Source: Plasmodium relictum
Lineage: Eukaryota > Apicomplexa > Aconoidasida > Haemosporida > Plasmodiidae
NCBI RefSeq assembly: GCF_900005765.1
Contig: NC_041686.1
Coordinates: forward strand, 992,001 to 1,056,000
DNA length: 64,000 nucleotides
Direction of reading: 5' to 3'
Part shown: positions 12,419 through 24,404 of the stretch, piece after piece
Numbering within the stretch: the first letter of the stretch is position 1
Layout of the letters: the number at the start of each line of letters is the position of its first letter
Translations under genes and position numbers: made by a program
Notes under the pieces: generated by a model
What the model was told of the DNA's origin: nothing
Database searches by the model: none
The model's input: only the letters and a program-made list of their open reading frames with translations

Positions 12419-13477
12419 TTAAAGATTAATTAAATGTATTATATCATTTTAAAGTAATTTCAAAATATTAAAAAAGATTATATTTATAGATTTTTTCTTG
12501 AATAGAAATATTTATATTTTAATATCTATACATGAAATAGCACTGAACATTTGATAAAATATATTAATATATATAAGAATAAAAAATAAAATAAAAATAA
12601 GGTTAATTATATATATAATAAAAATTAGTGAGCATATAAAGAAATTTCTTTACTTTAAACAGATATTGAAGAAATAGCTTATAAAGACACTTATAGCTAT
12701 ATAACTCAGATATATGTTTATGTTAGAATTGATAATGAATATGTAAGTTTATATTTATATCTATTACCTTTAATTAATTAAATAAATAAATATATATTTA
12801 TATATAGATAAGAGAAGACAAAATATATATTATGCTATAATGAAATAATTTATATGAAATTGAAAATAAAATTTTTTTTTAAACGTATTTTAAAATTTTT
12901 GATTTCTTTTTTAATTATATGCAATAACATTTATTATACATTTTGAAACTGCTATTTGTTTTTTTTAGAAAAAATATTTGAATCATCTTGAATTTATGAA
13001 ATTAGGAGAGAAATACATGACATTACTACAAAATGCAATGCTTCATGTTCAACTTAAAAAAACAGGAAAGGGGATTTTTACTTGCTATTACGAAAATAAA
13101 GGTTAAGAGATTATTAAATATTATTATTTTATTTTACTTTATTTTTCTTATGTTTCATATATATTCCATATTTGTCTTTTCTTTTTTCAAAAAGTATCAG
13201 CTACTTTTTTTTTTTATTTTCCAATATTTTTTAGCTATTACTGAAGATTTAGCAACTTATTTTTTAATTCAAAAAGAAATAGATTTTATCGAAGTTGGTT
13301 TTGATAAAAGATTTCCAGGTAAACCTAAGAAAATTTTAGGGGATTAAAATTTATAAAAAAAAATTTTAAGTAATTATTTTTACATATCTATGTTTTTTTT
13401 TTTTTATTAAAGAAGGGAGAAATTCTCCTATAATAGATATTCCTGAGAGAAAAATAGAAAAAAATGAGGAACTATAA
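12136..13477 (+). CDS. Small predicted secreted protein, unknown function, 5 exons
   Basis: I do not recognise the family. The model has five exons: 12136-12298, 12663-12742, 12969-13101, 13235-13318 and 13413-13477. All have GT-AG borders and consistent phases, giving 174 residues. The N-terminus is a hydrophobic signal-peptide-like stretch (MRIYYLYILLIIIEGIKL). An acidic linker (DIEELDLSGLEDD) follows, then a better-ordered segment with KYMTLLQNAMLHVQLKKTG, GIFTCYYENKAITED and IDFIEVGFDKRFPEG. No second membrane segment or export motif (PEXEL) is visible. Intron 1 contains a (TA)n run at 12355-12415, so reading through exon 1 gives a spurious Tyr-Ile tail. The ordered, non-repetitive C-terminal part, kept across four exons, suggests a real conserved domain. 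ER, secretory or surface location is inference only. Confidence 0.75.
12355..12415. repeat. (TA)n microsatellite in intron 1
   Basis: About 30 TA units lie inside the 364-nt first intron (12299-12662) of the small secreted-protein gene. Confidence 0.9.
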
Positions 13478-13827
13478 GAATAAAAAAGAAAAGAAAGAAA
13501 AAAAAAAAACATTATTGTTTTACTATTTTTATGAAGTTAATTTAAAGAAATAAATTATTTTCATTACAGATTTATAATATGTGATAATATATTTTAGGTA
13601 TTTAAAAATTAGTATATTTGTGTACTTTTTTTTTCTTATTTTTTTTATATTTTTGAAGGGGTATGAGGGAATTTATATTTTATACAAATTTAAAATTTAT
13701 ATTTCAAGTAAAAAAAAATAAATTAAAATTAAAACGCACATATAAATATATTTTTTATAAAAAAAAAAAAAAATATATATATATATAATATTATTTTTTT
13801 GTTCGTTATTTAATTTTAAGACAATTT
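13478..13827. other. Convergent intergenic spacer
   Basis: These 350 nt lie between the 3' ends of the plus-strand secreted-protein gene and the minus-strand YVH1 gene. They hold both 3'UTRs. Homopolymer and TA tracts are present; nothing else is seen. Confidence 0.6.
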
Positions 13828-14537
13828 CTAGTTTTCCTTATTAATATTCATACGATCAACATTTGATATATTTATCTACAAAATAAAAGTTATATAAATA
13901 AATATATATATATATTTATTTTTTAATTTTTATTTATTTGTATATTCAAATAAGAAAAAAAAAAAAAAAATTACCATAAAAGCAGGAATTTGCAAATAAC
14001 CACATGAGCAACATATTCCAGTCCATGACCATTTACCTAATTTTATATTACACTAAATAAAATAAAATAAAAATATATACTTATGTGTATATGTTATAAT
14101 GATAAAAATATTTTTTATAAAAAATATAACATTAGCATTTGGGCAATATAGTACTCCTTTCATTCTGTTTTCTGTCAATAGCCATTCTTTTTTTTCGATA
14201 AAAATATTAGTGCATGAATTACCATACTAAATAAAAGTAGAAAGAGAAAAATAAAAGAATATATAATTTTGATTTTCTAATTTTTTTTTTTTATTAATAT
14301 TAATTTATCTTATTTAACATTTTTCTTTATTTTATATTTATCTAAATCATGCTTAATAATGTCATTATCATTAAAAAGTGTATATCTACAAAATCTAATA
14401 AAAAATAAAACAAAGTAAAATAAAATAACATATAAGTATAGTTTTTATATATAAATATATTAAAAAATTATAAATGAAAATTTTATGAAGTTTCCTTGAA
14501 ATAACAAAATTTTCAATAATAAAAATGAGAAACGATA

Positions 14538-14582
<45 letters not shown>

Positions 14583-16005
14583 AATTCTATATTTCAGAAG
14601 CATACTTGCATTGAAATTTGTATGTTGGATCTTTTTCATTTTTTAAATTAAAAAATTTTAACTCCTCAAGAAATTGTTTATTATATTTTATCTTTTTATA
14701 TGCACTATGATATTCAGTACATCCCTTCAATTTAAAATACATCATAAAATAATAATATATTTTATAAAAATAAGGAGTAAAAGTAAAAAAAAAATAAAAT
14801 AAAATAAAATAAAAAAATAAAAATATAAAATAACATTTTTATTTTTTTATTTTTGTTACATCTAAAGTATAATTCATTTTTTCATAAAGAAGCAGTTGAC
14901 GATAAAAATTTTCATTCGGTTGTGCAAATGGATATTTATTTTTTAATAATGATAGATTTTTACTAATCCCTTTCTTATTCTTTTTAGAAACATATGACAA
15001 AATAATAGAAGAACAACGAGAGATTCCAGCCATGCAATGAACTAAAACATTTTTTTTTTGTTCAATTACACTATCAATAAATGAATGAGCTTTACTTATA
15101 TGGTCAAGTATATTTTCATCAAATGTATCAAGTATATTTAAATATAAATGTTTCATTTTATATATATTATTTAAAGAAATTTTGTTGTTTTGTCTTAAAC
15201 ATTTATTTAATTCACAAACATTTTGTATATTACCTTCTGATTTTGAATCTATTATTTTATTTTTTAAATCATCACTACTCACATTTCCGATTAAAGAATT
15301 AGTTTTGTCATTTTTTCCTTTTAAAATATCTACAACTTTTGATATATTATCTGTGTTATTTTTATTTGCTAATATATTTTCTTCATCGCTACTTTTACAT
15401 ATTTTCAATTTATCTTTATATATTTCACCTTCTTTCATTACCTCACTCTCATTTTCATATTCATTTTTCTTATTTAAACAATCTTCAGAATTATTTTTAG
15501 GATTTATTATTTCACTTCTTGGATAATTTATATAATCTATAAAAGAATTACAGTTTAAATCAAGCATTGCTTTTACATAATCTTTAATTGCATTATTATC
15601 GTGTTTTTGATTTATTATTTCTTTAGGGACTATTATATAATCATAGTGTGGTGAAGATCTACAGTATATATTAGAATCATCTGTTTGATGTAAGTTTTTG
15701 TCATTTTCTATAATATTATCATTTATTTTTATATCTCCTGTTTTTTCTTCAAAATTAACATTTAATTTATTATTTTCCTCTTCCAAGGGGAGAAGGCAAC
15801 TTCTTTTTAATTCATTTCTGCAATTTATAAATTTATCCTTATAAAAAATTTTATGTTCATCATCAATTTCATGATAACACCAATCAATACTTTTATAACC
15901 AAAACATGTCAGAACACCCCCAATATTTAAATTAATTAATTGATAAATATCAATAGCATCATATACATTACCAATAAATATATTATCAAAAACTTTGACT
16001 ATCAT
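13828..16005 (-). CDS. YVH1: Dual-specificity phosphatase YVH1, 6 exons
   Basis: This is a YVH1/DUSP12-type phosphatase. In yeast YVH1 acts in 60S ribosome maturation, and in Plasmodium it has been linked to pescadillo. Exons are 16005-14860, 14724-14606, 14394-14319, 14226-14131, 14052-13975 and 13875-13828, giving about 520 residues. The catalytic signature HCMAGISR (Cys and Arg present) lies near residue 325. The phosphatase fold begins at residue 1 (VFDNIFIGNVYDA) but is interrupted by about 230 residues of Asn/Lys/Asp-rich insert before LYLNILDTFDENI. The zinc-binding C-terminus sits in the small exons: FQCKFCRY, NSCTNIF, VLYCPN, CNIKLGKWSWTG, CCSCGYLQIPAFM and NVDRM. These match the family's CxxC...C...CPxC...CSCG...PAF...VD pattern. 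The exon 4/5 junction is uncertain: a GT donor after CPNAN disturbs CPxC, whereas a GC donor at 14137 would restore CPNC. Confidence 0.88.
14543..14579. repeat. (TA)n microsatellite in YVH1 intron
   Basis: About 18 TA units lie inside the second YVH1 intron (14395-14605), close to the donor side on the minus strand. Confidence 0.85.
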
Positions 16006-16423
16006 TGTTATTTAAATTTAATTAAAATATATATATAATATTATTAAAATAATATGCATATAATGATACATTAGTAAAAAATGTATATTCACAATTATAT
16101 GTAATATTTAATGTTTCAATTAATGCAAATAATAATATTTCAGTATAATTGTATTATCTTTATTCTTCTATTTTATTTATTTACAATATTAAAATGATCA
16201 ACAATCAATAATGTTTGCTAACAATTATAAAAAAAAAAAAAATCTATTTAATTTCTATTTGTTTATGATATATAAAGTATATAAATATAACTTAATAGAT
16301 AACAGTATTTTTACATACAAAATATAACTTCCTATTTACTACAAAGTGAATTAATTTATATATTTAACTATACTAATAAAACTCAAAAAAACTTGAATAA
16401 CAATGTTATGTAGTACAGGTAAG

Positions 16424-16454
<31 letters not shown>

Positions 16455-17648
16455 TTAATTATACGAAAAATATAAAAAAAAATATATTATGTATTAATAA
16501 CATGTATAAATTATCTTATACAAGTATTTCTAATACAATAAAAATAATTATATTTCTAATTTATATAATAAAAATAATAATAAGGTAATTTATAAACTAC
16601 TTTATTTCTTTAAGGATTTTTTTCATAAATAAAAAAAATATCATATTCTCAAAAATTATATAAAAACATTTAATATTATACGAGAAAATCATTCATATAT
16701 ATATATATATATATTTATCAAAATATTATATAAAATATCTTTTTATTATTTAAAAAGTAATTATATTAATATTTCATTTTAATAAGAATAATACAAAAAA
16801 CATATTTATTAATAAAAATTAATAATGAAATAAATAAAAGACCATAACAGAAAAGTATGAAAGTAACTTTAAAAAATTATTTAAAAATATTAAAAATAAA
16901 AAAAATAAAAAAGTAATTATATTTTAAAATATTTCTCATATTTTTTCTTTTCTTATTAAGTTCAATATATACTAAAATAAGTAAACAAAAAAAATTTTAG
17001 ATACTTGATAATATAATGAAGAATATAAGATATAAAAATTAATTACATATTTAGAATATTGTATTTATTACACGAAGAAAAAATGAATTTTTATTATTTT
17101 TTTTTTTTTTTTTCAGTCAGTTTTTGTAAAAATATGATGCATAAATGTAAATAAACGTGTATTTTATTTTTGAAGATTTAATTAAATATTATGTATATAT
17201 ATATATATATATATATTTTAATTGATATATATTTATATCAATATTTCCTCTTTTTTCATTTTTTTTTTTTTTTCCTTTTTTTTTTTTTTCTCAAAGCATA
17301 TATTTTTGTGTATTTATATTTTTTAATTTTGTTTTATTTAATAATTTTTCTTTTTTTTAAATTATTGGATATTTTGTATTTTTTTCAGTCCTATAATTTG
17401 AGATTAAATATTTTTTTATAAACTAAATATATATTAAAAATAATTAACAAGCATTAAAAATATAAAATTGTTTAATGCTGAAAGTAAATATTATTTAAAG
17501 AAAAAAATAAAATAAAATTATAGCATGAAATTATATAAGAATAAACATATAAATGTAAAATATACAAATACCTAAAAATATAAATATATATATATATATT
17601 TATTTATTTTTTTTTTTTTTTTTTTTTTTATTTATATCAAACTTTATA
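16006..17648. promoter_or_regulatory. Divergent intergenic region (YVH1 / SF3B1)
   Basis: These 1.64 kb between divergent genes must carry both promoters. They are composed of AT-rich sequence, with (TA)n patches near 16427-16453, 16696-16713 and 17189-17217 and a long T tract just before the SF3B1 start (17606-17629). No coding or RNA signal is seen. Confidence 0.6.
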
Positions 17649-20600
17649 ATGGGAACAAATAGAAATGAGTTTGACAGGAAGGATCTATATAAGAATTTAA
17701 ATCAAAATGTTGAAAAGTTGAGTGGAGGAGATATTACATATGTAAAAGAAATAGATACTACATTAAATGATGACTATCCAGATAATTTATTAAATAATAC
17801 TAATAAGAGTAATATAAATATAAGTAAGTTAAAAAATGAAATCATTGAAAATGATTTGTTAAATAATGATATAAATGATGTAAGTTTAGGTTTAGTAAAA
17901 GATAAAACAATAAAGAAAAGAGAGAATGAATTTCAGAAAAAAAAATATGATTATATATTATCCCCAGAAAGAATAGATCCGTTTTCAGAAAAAAGTCCTT
18001 CTCCTGGTGAGAGAACATATACTGATATAATGTTAGAAATAAATAATGAAGGAAGAAAAAGTAAAATAATGAATAAAACAAGCACAAATGAAACAAAGAA
18101 AAGAAAATTAAGATGGGATAATAATGAAAGTACAACTAATGAAATCAGTGAAAATAAAAACATTAATAATAAAATGAATGAGAATGAAGAAAAAAATAAA
18201 ATAAATGAAAGTAATAAAAAAGAAAGTGTAAAAACTAAATGGGATTATGTAGACGAAGAAAGTAATTTAAATTTTGGAAATATACCTACCCCAGCCCCTA
18301 ATAAATGGGTTGATACTCCTTTTATATTAAATGAAGGAAATATAAAAAAGAAAAAAATATCAAGGTGGGACAAAATCGGGAATTCAGAAAATGTAAATAA
18401 TGATTTAAAAACTCCCAAAGTATTAGCATTAGATACTAATAATAACATAAATATCATAAATACGCCATATGTACCCAATAATACTAATATGTATACCCCT
18501 TTAACACCTGGGATAAGCTCATTACAAACAGATACATTTATTAAAATGAAAATAAAGAATGAAATGGATATAAGAAATAGACCATTAACCGATGAAGATT
18601 TAAATGAATTATTACCATCAGAAGGATATGAAATTGTAAAACCACCAGAAGAATATGAAACTATAAGAAAAAATAAATTGAAAGCATTATTTAAAAATAT
18701 AAGTAATACTCCGTTATTAAATAATAATAGTGTTTTATTCAATGAAAATGGTTTAAGTACAAATATAAATAATTTAGCAATTCAAGAAAATAAAGAAAAT
18801 GATTTATTAGCAACACCATATAATATGCAAAGTACTTTTATTAATACCCCATTTTATGATATTCCAACAGCAAATAATACCCTAAAAGAAGAAGAGGCAA
18901 ATTATATTATGCAAAATAAGCAATTAGAAATAAACAATCCTCAGTTATTAAATGAATTAAAATATATTCAATTAAAAAATGAAGATTATATATATTTTAA
19001 TAAATTATTTCAAAATGTTAATGAAGAGGATTTATCTCAAGATGAATTAAAAGAAAGAAAATTTATGTTACTTTTATTAAAAATAAAAAATGGAACTCCC
19101 TCTATAAGGAGAACTGCTCTAAGAACTATAACAGAAAAAGCAAAAGAATTAGGACCAAATACTCTGTTCAATTTAATACTGCCATTAATGATGCAAAATA
19201 CATTAGAAGACCAAGAGAGGCATTTATTAGTAAAAGTTATTGATAGAATATTATTTAAATTAGATGATTTAGTAAGACCATATGTTCACAAAATATTAGT
19301 TGTTATTGAGCCTTTATTAATAGATGAAGATTATTATGCAAGAGTAGAAGGAAGAGAAATTATCAGTAATTTAGCAAAGGCAGCAGGATTAGCTACAATG
19401 ATAGGTATAATGAGGCCTGATATTGATCATCCTGATGAATATGTCAGAAACACAACAGCTAGGGCATTTGCTGTTGTTGCATCTGCTCTTGGTATCCCAT
19501 CCTTAATATTATTTTTAAAGGCAGTTTGTCAGTCAAAAAAAAACTGGGAAGCTAGGCATACAGGGATTAAAATAGTTCAACAAATAGCTATATTAATGGG
19601 ATGTGCTGTATTACCACACTTAAAGCAACTAGTGAATATAATTGCTCATGGATTACATGATGAACAACAAAAAGTTAGAACAATCACTGCTTTAGCATTA
19701 GCTGCATTAGCTGAAGCTTCAGCCCCATATGGAATAGAAGCATTTGATTCAGTGCTTAGACCCTTATGGAAAGGTATTACTGAATATAGAGGAAAGGTTC
19801 TTGCTGCATTTTTAAAAGCTATTGGTTTGATTATACCTCTAATGGATTCATATCATGCTAATTATTATACTAGGGAAGTTATGATAATTCTTATTAATGA
19901 ATTTAATTCACCAGACGAAGAAATGAAAAAAATTGTCTTAAAATGTGTTAAACAATGTATACAAACAGAAGGAATTGAAAAAGATTATATTAATCAAGAA
20001 ATTGTCAATCCCTTTTTTGAAAAATTTTGGGTTATGAGAAATTGTAATGATAAAAAAAATTTTACTTTAATTGTAGAAACTACTGTTGAAATTGCCAACA
20101 AAATTGGTGGTGCTGTTGTTATTTCTAGAATTGTTGATGATTTAAAAGATCCATCTGAACAGTATAGAAAAATGGTCATGCAAACCATTCAAAACATTAT
20201 TAATAATTTAGGGGTTGATGATATAGATCAAAAATTGGAAGAGCAACTAATTGATGGAATTCTATATGCTTTTCAAGAACAAGTATCAGATGATTACTAT
20301 GTTTTATTAAATGCATTTGATGTTATAGTTAATAAACTAAAATTAAGAATGAAACCATACTTGCCGCAAATTGCTGGGATAATTCGATGGAGATTGAACA
20401 CTCCCCTACCTAAAATAAGACAACAAAGCGCGGATCTTATATCAAGAATTGCTATGCTAATAAAAATTTGTGATGAACAGCAAATGCTAGGTCATTTAGC
20501 TTTATATTTATATGAATATTTAGGAGAAGAATATCCAGAAGTTTTAGGTAATATAATTAGAGCCCTTAAGTCTATTGTTGTTGTTTTAGGTGTCCAAAAT

Positions 20601-21491
20601 ATGACACCTCCAATAAAGGACTTATTACCAAGAATTACTCCTATATTAAAAAATAGGCATGAAAAAGTACAGGAAAATGTAATTGATTTAATTGGGATTA
20701 TTGCGGATAAAGGAGGTGACTTAGTTTCCCCCAAAGAATGGGATAGAATATGTTTTGATTTAATTGAATTATTAAAATCCAATAAAAAATTAATTAGAAG
20801 AGCAACAATTCAAACATTTGGTTATATAGCACGCACTATTGGACCATTTGAAGTTTTAACTGTTTTATTAAACAATTTAAGAGTTCAAGAAAGGCAATTA
20901 AGAGTTTGTACTACAGTGGCAATAGCAATAGTTGCAGATACATGCTTACCTTATTCTGTACTTGCAGCATTGATGAACGAATATAGAACACAAGATCTTA
21001 ATGTTCAAAATGGAGTATTAAAAGCTTTATCTTTTATGTTTGAATACATAGGAGAGATTGCAAAAGATTACGTGTATTCAGTTGTAACATTACTAGAACA
21101 TGCTTTAATTGATAGAGATTTAGTACACAGACAAATAGCCACTTGGGCATGTAAACATTTAGCTTTGGGTTGTTTTGGTTTAAATAGGGAAGATGCATTA
21201 ATACATTTATTAAATTACGTATGGCCAAATATCTTTGAAACGTCACCTCATCTTATTCAAGCAGTTATTGATTCAATAGATGGTTTTAGAGTTGCATTAG
21301 GACCTGCTATCATTTTTCAATATTTAATTCAAGGTTTATTTCATCCATCAAGAAAAGTTAGAGAAATTTATTGGAGAATTTATAACAATGTTTACATAGG
21401 CCATCAAGATAGTTTAGTACCTATTTATCCACCATTCGAAAAACTAAATGATAGTAATTTCTCCAGAGATGAATTAAAATACACATTATAG
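17649..21491 (+). CDS. SF3B1: Splicing factor 3B subunit 1 (SF3b155)
   Basis: This is a core U2 snRNP protein that clamps the U2/branch-point duplex. It is a single exon of 1280 residues, close to family size (about 1300). The N-terminal 330 residues are disordered and carry U2AF-ligand-type tryptophan motifs (KLRWDNN, TKWDYV, SRWDKIG) and threonine-proline sites (TPAPNKW, DTPF, TPLTPG). From about residue 460 to the end is a continuous HEAT-repeat array that is strongly conserved, beginning [21 protein letters not shown]. It includes [24 protein letters not shown], the ALA-rich repeat with [16 protein letters not shown], and a terminal LVPIYPPF. The base composition is clearly less AT-rich in the HEAT part. 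The start is supported by the T tract immediately upstream and by [13 protein letters not shown] being the first Met in the frame. Confidence 0.97.
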   Translation: MGTNRNEFDRKDLYKNLNQNVEKLSGGDITYVKEIDTTLNDDYPDNLLNNTNKSNINISKLKNEIIENDLLNNDINDVSLGLVKDKTIKKRENEFQKKKYDYILSPERIDPFSEKSPSPGERTYTDIMLEINNEGRKSKIMNKTSTNETKKRKLRWDNNESTTNEISENKNINNKMNENEEKNKINESNKKESVKTKWDYVDEESNLNFGNIPTPAPNKWVDTPFILNEGNIKKKKISRWDKIGNSENVNNDLKTPKVLALDTNNNINIINTPYVPNNTNMYTPLTPGISSLQTDTFIKMKIKNEMDIRNRPLTDEDLNELLPSEGYEIVKPPEEYETIRKNKLKALFKNISNTPLLNNNSVLFNENGLSTNINNLAIQENKENDLLATPYNMQSTFINTPFYDIPTANNTLKEEEANYIMQNKQLEINNPQLLNELKYIQLKNEDYIYFNKLFQNVNEEDLSQDELKERKFMLLLLKIKNGTPSIRRTALRTITEKAKELGPNTLFNLILPLMMQNTLEDQERHLLVKVIDRILFKLDDLVRPYVHKILVVIEPLLIDEDYYARVEGREIISNLAKAAGLATMIGIMRPDIDHPDEYVRNTTARAFAVVASALGIPSLILFLKAVCQSKKNWEARHTGIKIVQQIAILMGCAVLPHLKQLVNIIAHGLHDEQQKVRTITALALAALAEASAPYGIEAFDSVLRPLWKGITEYRGKVLAAFLKAIGLIIPLMDSYHANYYTREVMIILINEFNSPDEEMKKIVLKCVKQCIQTEGIEKDYINQEIVNPFFEKFWVMRNCNDKKNFTLIVETTVEIANKIGGAVVISRIVDDLKDPSEQYRKMVMQTIQNIINNLGVDDIDQKLEEQLIDGILYAFQEQVSDDYYVLLNAFDVIVNKLKLRMKPYLPQIAGIIRWRLNTPLPKIRQQSADLISRIAMLIKICDEQQMLGHLALYLYEYLGEEYPEVLGNIIRALKSIVVVLGVQNMTPPIKDLLPRITPILKNRHEKVQENVIDLIGIIADKGGDLVSPKEWDRICFDLIELLKSNKKLIRRATIQTFGYIARTIGPFEVLTVLLNNLRVQERQLRVCTTVAIAIVADTCLPYSVLAALMNEYRTQDLNVQNGVLKALSFMFEYIGEIAKDYVYSVVTLLEHALIDRDLVHRQIATWACKHLALGCFGLNREDALIHLLNYVWPNIFETSPHLIQAVIDSIDGFRVALGPAIIFQYLIQGLFHPSRKVREIYWRIYNNVYIGHQDSLVPIYPPFEKLNDSNFSRDELKYTL

Positions 21492-22267
21492 ATAGCTAGG
21501 TAGATACATTATATATATAAAATGAGATATTCTTTTAATGAAAATGATAATGATCATAAAAACTATATGAACAATACGTATTTCAATTGAAAACAATTGT
21601 GATATTATAATATGAAACATATTAAAGGGGGAACCTTCAAGGAATTTAAGGTGGTGAATACTTGGAATATAGAAAGGAAATATATGAAAGGGCATTCAAA
21701 TAAAAACATTAAATTTAGAAAATATTTACAAAAAATGTAGCATTGCAGAAAAATAAAATTTTTTTTTTTGTATATATATATATATATATATATACATACA
21801 TACACTCATTTTACAGTTTTGATTGTAAAAAAAAGAAAATTTTTTAATGTGCTGTATTTTTTATTGATTTATAACTTGGTTATTTGCATTTCATTAAAAT
21901 TAAAATTGGAATTATCAATATCAGAAGTCTATGTATATTCCTTTTTCTAAAATTAAATATTGGTTTACTTTATACTATATTTTTTTTATTTGATGCTATT
22001 TTATTTCTTTTATTTAAAATATATATTTGAATAATTTATTATATTTTTTTTTAATTTTTAAAAAATAAAAACAATTTTAAAGATGTACTATTAAAAATTT
22101 AAACTTCACTTTTTTTTTTTTTTATAAAGAAAAAACATCTTAAATTATATTTTTACTTTTACTTTGCGTTTTTTCTTTTTTAATTTTTTATTTGCTATGT
22201 ATGAAATAGGATACACAAAGAATTAAGATTTTTTTTTGGTAAAATTGTTTCTGTATAAAATTTTCCG
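21492..22267. other. Convergent intergenic spacer
   Basis: This spacer lies between the SF3B1 3' end (plus) and the small minus-strand gene. It contains a short TA run near 21773-21795 and poly-T tracts. Short Tyr/Ile/Phe reading frames here look like AT-rich noise. No RNA gene is seen. Confidence 0.6.
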
Positions 22268-22722
22268 TTAGTCTTGGAATTCTACACGATGTGATCTTAA
22301 GTTTTCAAATCTTCCTCTATATTGATTATTTCTATTTTTACTCAATGGAGATAAACATTTTTTAGGTGGGTCATATCCTTCTATTTTTAAGGGAGGAATT
22401 TTTACCTATAATAAATAAATGAAAATATAAGATAAAAAAAAAGTTTAATAAAAAAAATATTAAAAAACATACATATATATATGTATATAATAATAAATTA
22501 AAAATATTTTCGTGTGAATAAATTTTTTATACATACTTGTCCTTTATCCCAAATTAATGTTCCCTTTTTTATTGCTTTTATATATTTTTTTCGTATTGGT
22601 AATCTATTATAAAATTGCTGTAAAATTGACACAGAATTTATATGGCTTTTATATCTTTTAAAAATCCCAAATTTTGAATAGCATATTGCTGTATTAAATT
22701 TAAATAACTTTAATTTTATCAT
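22268..22722 (-). CDS. Small basic protein, possibly mitochondrial, 2 exons
   Basis: I do not recognise the family. Exons are 22722-22537 and 22405-22268, phase 0, donor GTATGT, acceptor TTATAG, giving 107 residues. The N-terminus is rich in Lys, Phe and hydroxylated residues with almost no acidic residues (MIKLKLFKFNTAICYSKFG). This looks like a mitochondrial presequence. After it come YNRLPIRKKYIKAIKKGT and LIWDKGQ, then a proline-containing second exon (KIPPLKIEGYDPPKKC) ending RSHRVEFQD. Size, high pI and lack of low-complexity insert fit a mitoribosomal or other mitochondrial accessory protein. That is inference from composition only. A (TA)n run ends 13 nt before the start codon. Confidence 0.7.
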
Positions 22723-22732
22723 AATTTAAAAT

Positions 22733-22735
<3 letters not shown>

Positions 22736-22788
<53 letters not shown>
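22736..22788. repeat. (TA)n microsatellite abutting a start codon
   Basis: About 26 TA units lie immediately 5' of the minus-strand small gene (ATG at 22722-22720). Confidence 0.9.
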
Positions 22789-22791
<3 letters not shown>

Positions 22792-23438
22792 TTGAAATAC
22801 AAGGTATATAATTAATTTTTTAAATGTTTATCCAAAGTCAAGAAAATTTTATTTATGCTAATTTTTGTTTTACTACATTGATTTTACTGAAACATTCATA
22901 TATTTTGTTGAAGACAAATTATTCAATAAATTTAACTTAAAATGAAAATTTATATATTTCTATAAAAAAAAATTTTTATTCCTAATGTGTTAAAAAAAAA
23001 AGATATATATATGTTTTTACGAGTTTATGTATATTTTTATAATATTTTTATTTTCATATTTTTTTAACTATAAAATAAAGTTTATATAAAATTATTTTAA
23101 AATAAATTTACTCCTTTTTTATCTTTTAATGATTTATGTAAAAAAAAAATAAAAAAAAAAAATAGATTAACCCTTTAACAAAAACATTCGGGTTATATAT
23201 TAAGGAAAATTATAGCATATATATATATTTTTATTTAAAAGTTGTCACCATTTTAATTAATTTATATAATCAATTTTAATTTTCTTTTTTTATCATAATA
23301 TATTTTAATTTATTAATAAAAATAAAAATAAAGTATATTTAATAGAACTTTCACACATTTATTTTTATTGTTCAGAGATTACTTGTGAATTCTTCATATA
23401 ATTTTTTTTTTCTACAGTTTTTCTATATTTTAATTTTG

Positions 23439-23439
<1 letters not shown>

Positions 23440-23496
<57 letters not shown>
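23440..23496. repeat. (TA)n microsatellite
   Basis: About 28 AT/TA units lie in the spacer upstream of the small minus-strand gene. Confidence 0.9.
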
Positions 23497-23499
<3 letters not shown>

Positions 23500-24321
23500 A
23501 AGTATAAAATGTCCCATTTTATAAGATAATATATTTATTTTAATGATTAAGTTTGTCTATCTTAAAAGCTTATAAAAATAATTTAAATTATTAGTGCTCT
23601 TAAATTATCATTAATATATTAAATGATATTTATCTATATAATTTAAGGTAAAAAGCAATCTATTTATATTTTTTTAATGATCAAAATAATTAAAATGAAA
23701 TACTCATATATTTTTGTTTTAAAAATTAAATAAAATGAAAATTAAGAAATTTTTTAATTAAACATAAAAATACACATGTACTATATAAAGTTCTAATGAA
23801 AAAAATGAAAATACAAGATGTATAAATAAATACTTATAATTTTTCTTCAATAACATTTTCACTTATTTATTTCCATTTTACTCTTATTGGATAAATATTT
23901 TAAAACTATTTTCTATTATTTTTTTTTTTTATACATTTATATGACTTAATAAAATAAAAAAAGTACCAACTTTACAATTTTATAAAATATTTAGCTTATT
24001 AAAAATTTATGTTAAAAATAAAATTATAAAATATATGTTTTTCACAAATAAATTGAAAAAAATTAGATCTACAGCTAAAATTTTTAAAATTTATTTTTTC
24101 TTTTATGCATATGCAAACTTGTATATTATACAAAATTTGTGAAATTTCCTAGTATGAGTAAAAATTTTTTCCTATAAAATGATATGAATTTTATATTATG
24201 TACAAAAATGCTTCACTGTGATAAAAATAACTGTTAAAAAAATATATATTACTTTTATATTTTATCTCAGTGAATCTATAATAGTTTGAAAATTATGATT
24301 CATTTTTTTAAAAGTGTATCG

Positions 24322-24340
24322 CTGTAGAATTTATCTACAG
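24322..24340 (-). repeat. Short perfect hairpin in a 3'UTR
   Basis: CTGTAGA (24322-24328), a 5-nt loop, then TCTACAG (24334-24340). It lies about 65 nt past the stop codon of the minus-strand gene ending at 24405, so it would be transcribed in that 3'UTR. Function is unknown. Confidence 0.45.
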
Positions 24341-24404
24341 AATATATAATGTTTTGATTTTTTTATCTGTAACTATAGAGTTTATATGAAATTATCTAAA
24401 TTTT

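Larger units (their letters stand above)
22723..24404. other. Intergenic, small gene to the unknown coiled-coil gene
   Basis: These 1.7 kb lie between two minus-strand genes. They hold the promoter of the small gene and the 3'UTR of the next. (TA)n runs sit at 22736-22788 and 23440-23496. A perfect 7-bp stem with a 5-nt loop lies at 24322-24340. No ORF or RNA gene is convincing. Confidence 0.6.

Noticed and set aside
13033-13347. 104-residue plus-strand frame as an independent gene
   Set aside because: It overlaps exons 3 and 4 of the small secreted-protein gene and reads through an intron; the start is a chance ATG.
17191-17421. 76-residue frame upstream of SF3B1
   Set aside because: It is translated from a (TA)n run and poly-T tracts; the Tyr-Ile and poly-Phe protein is not credible.
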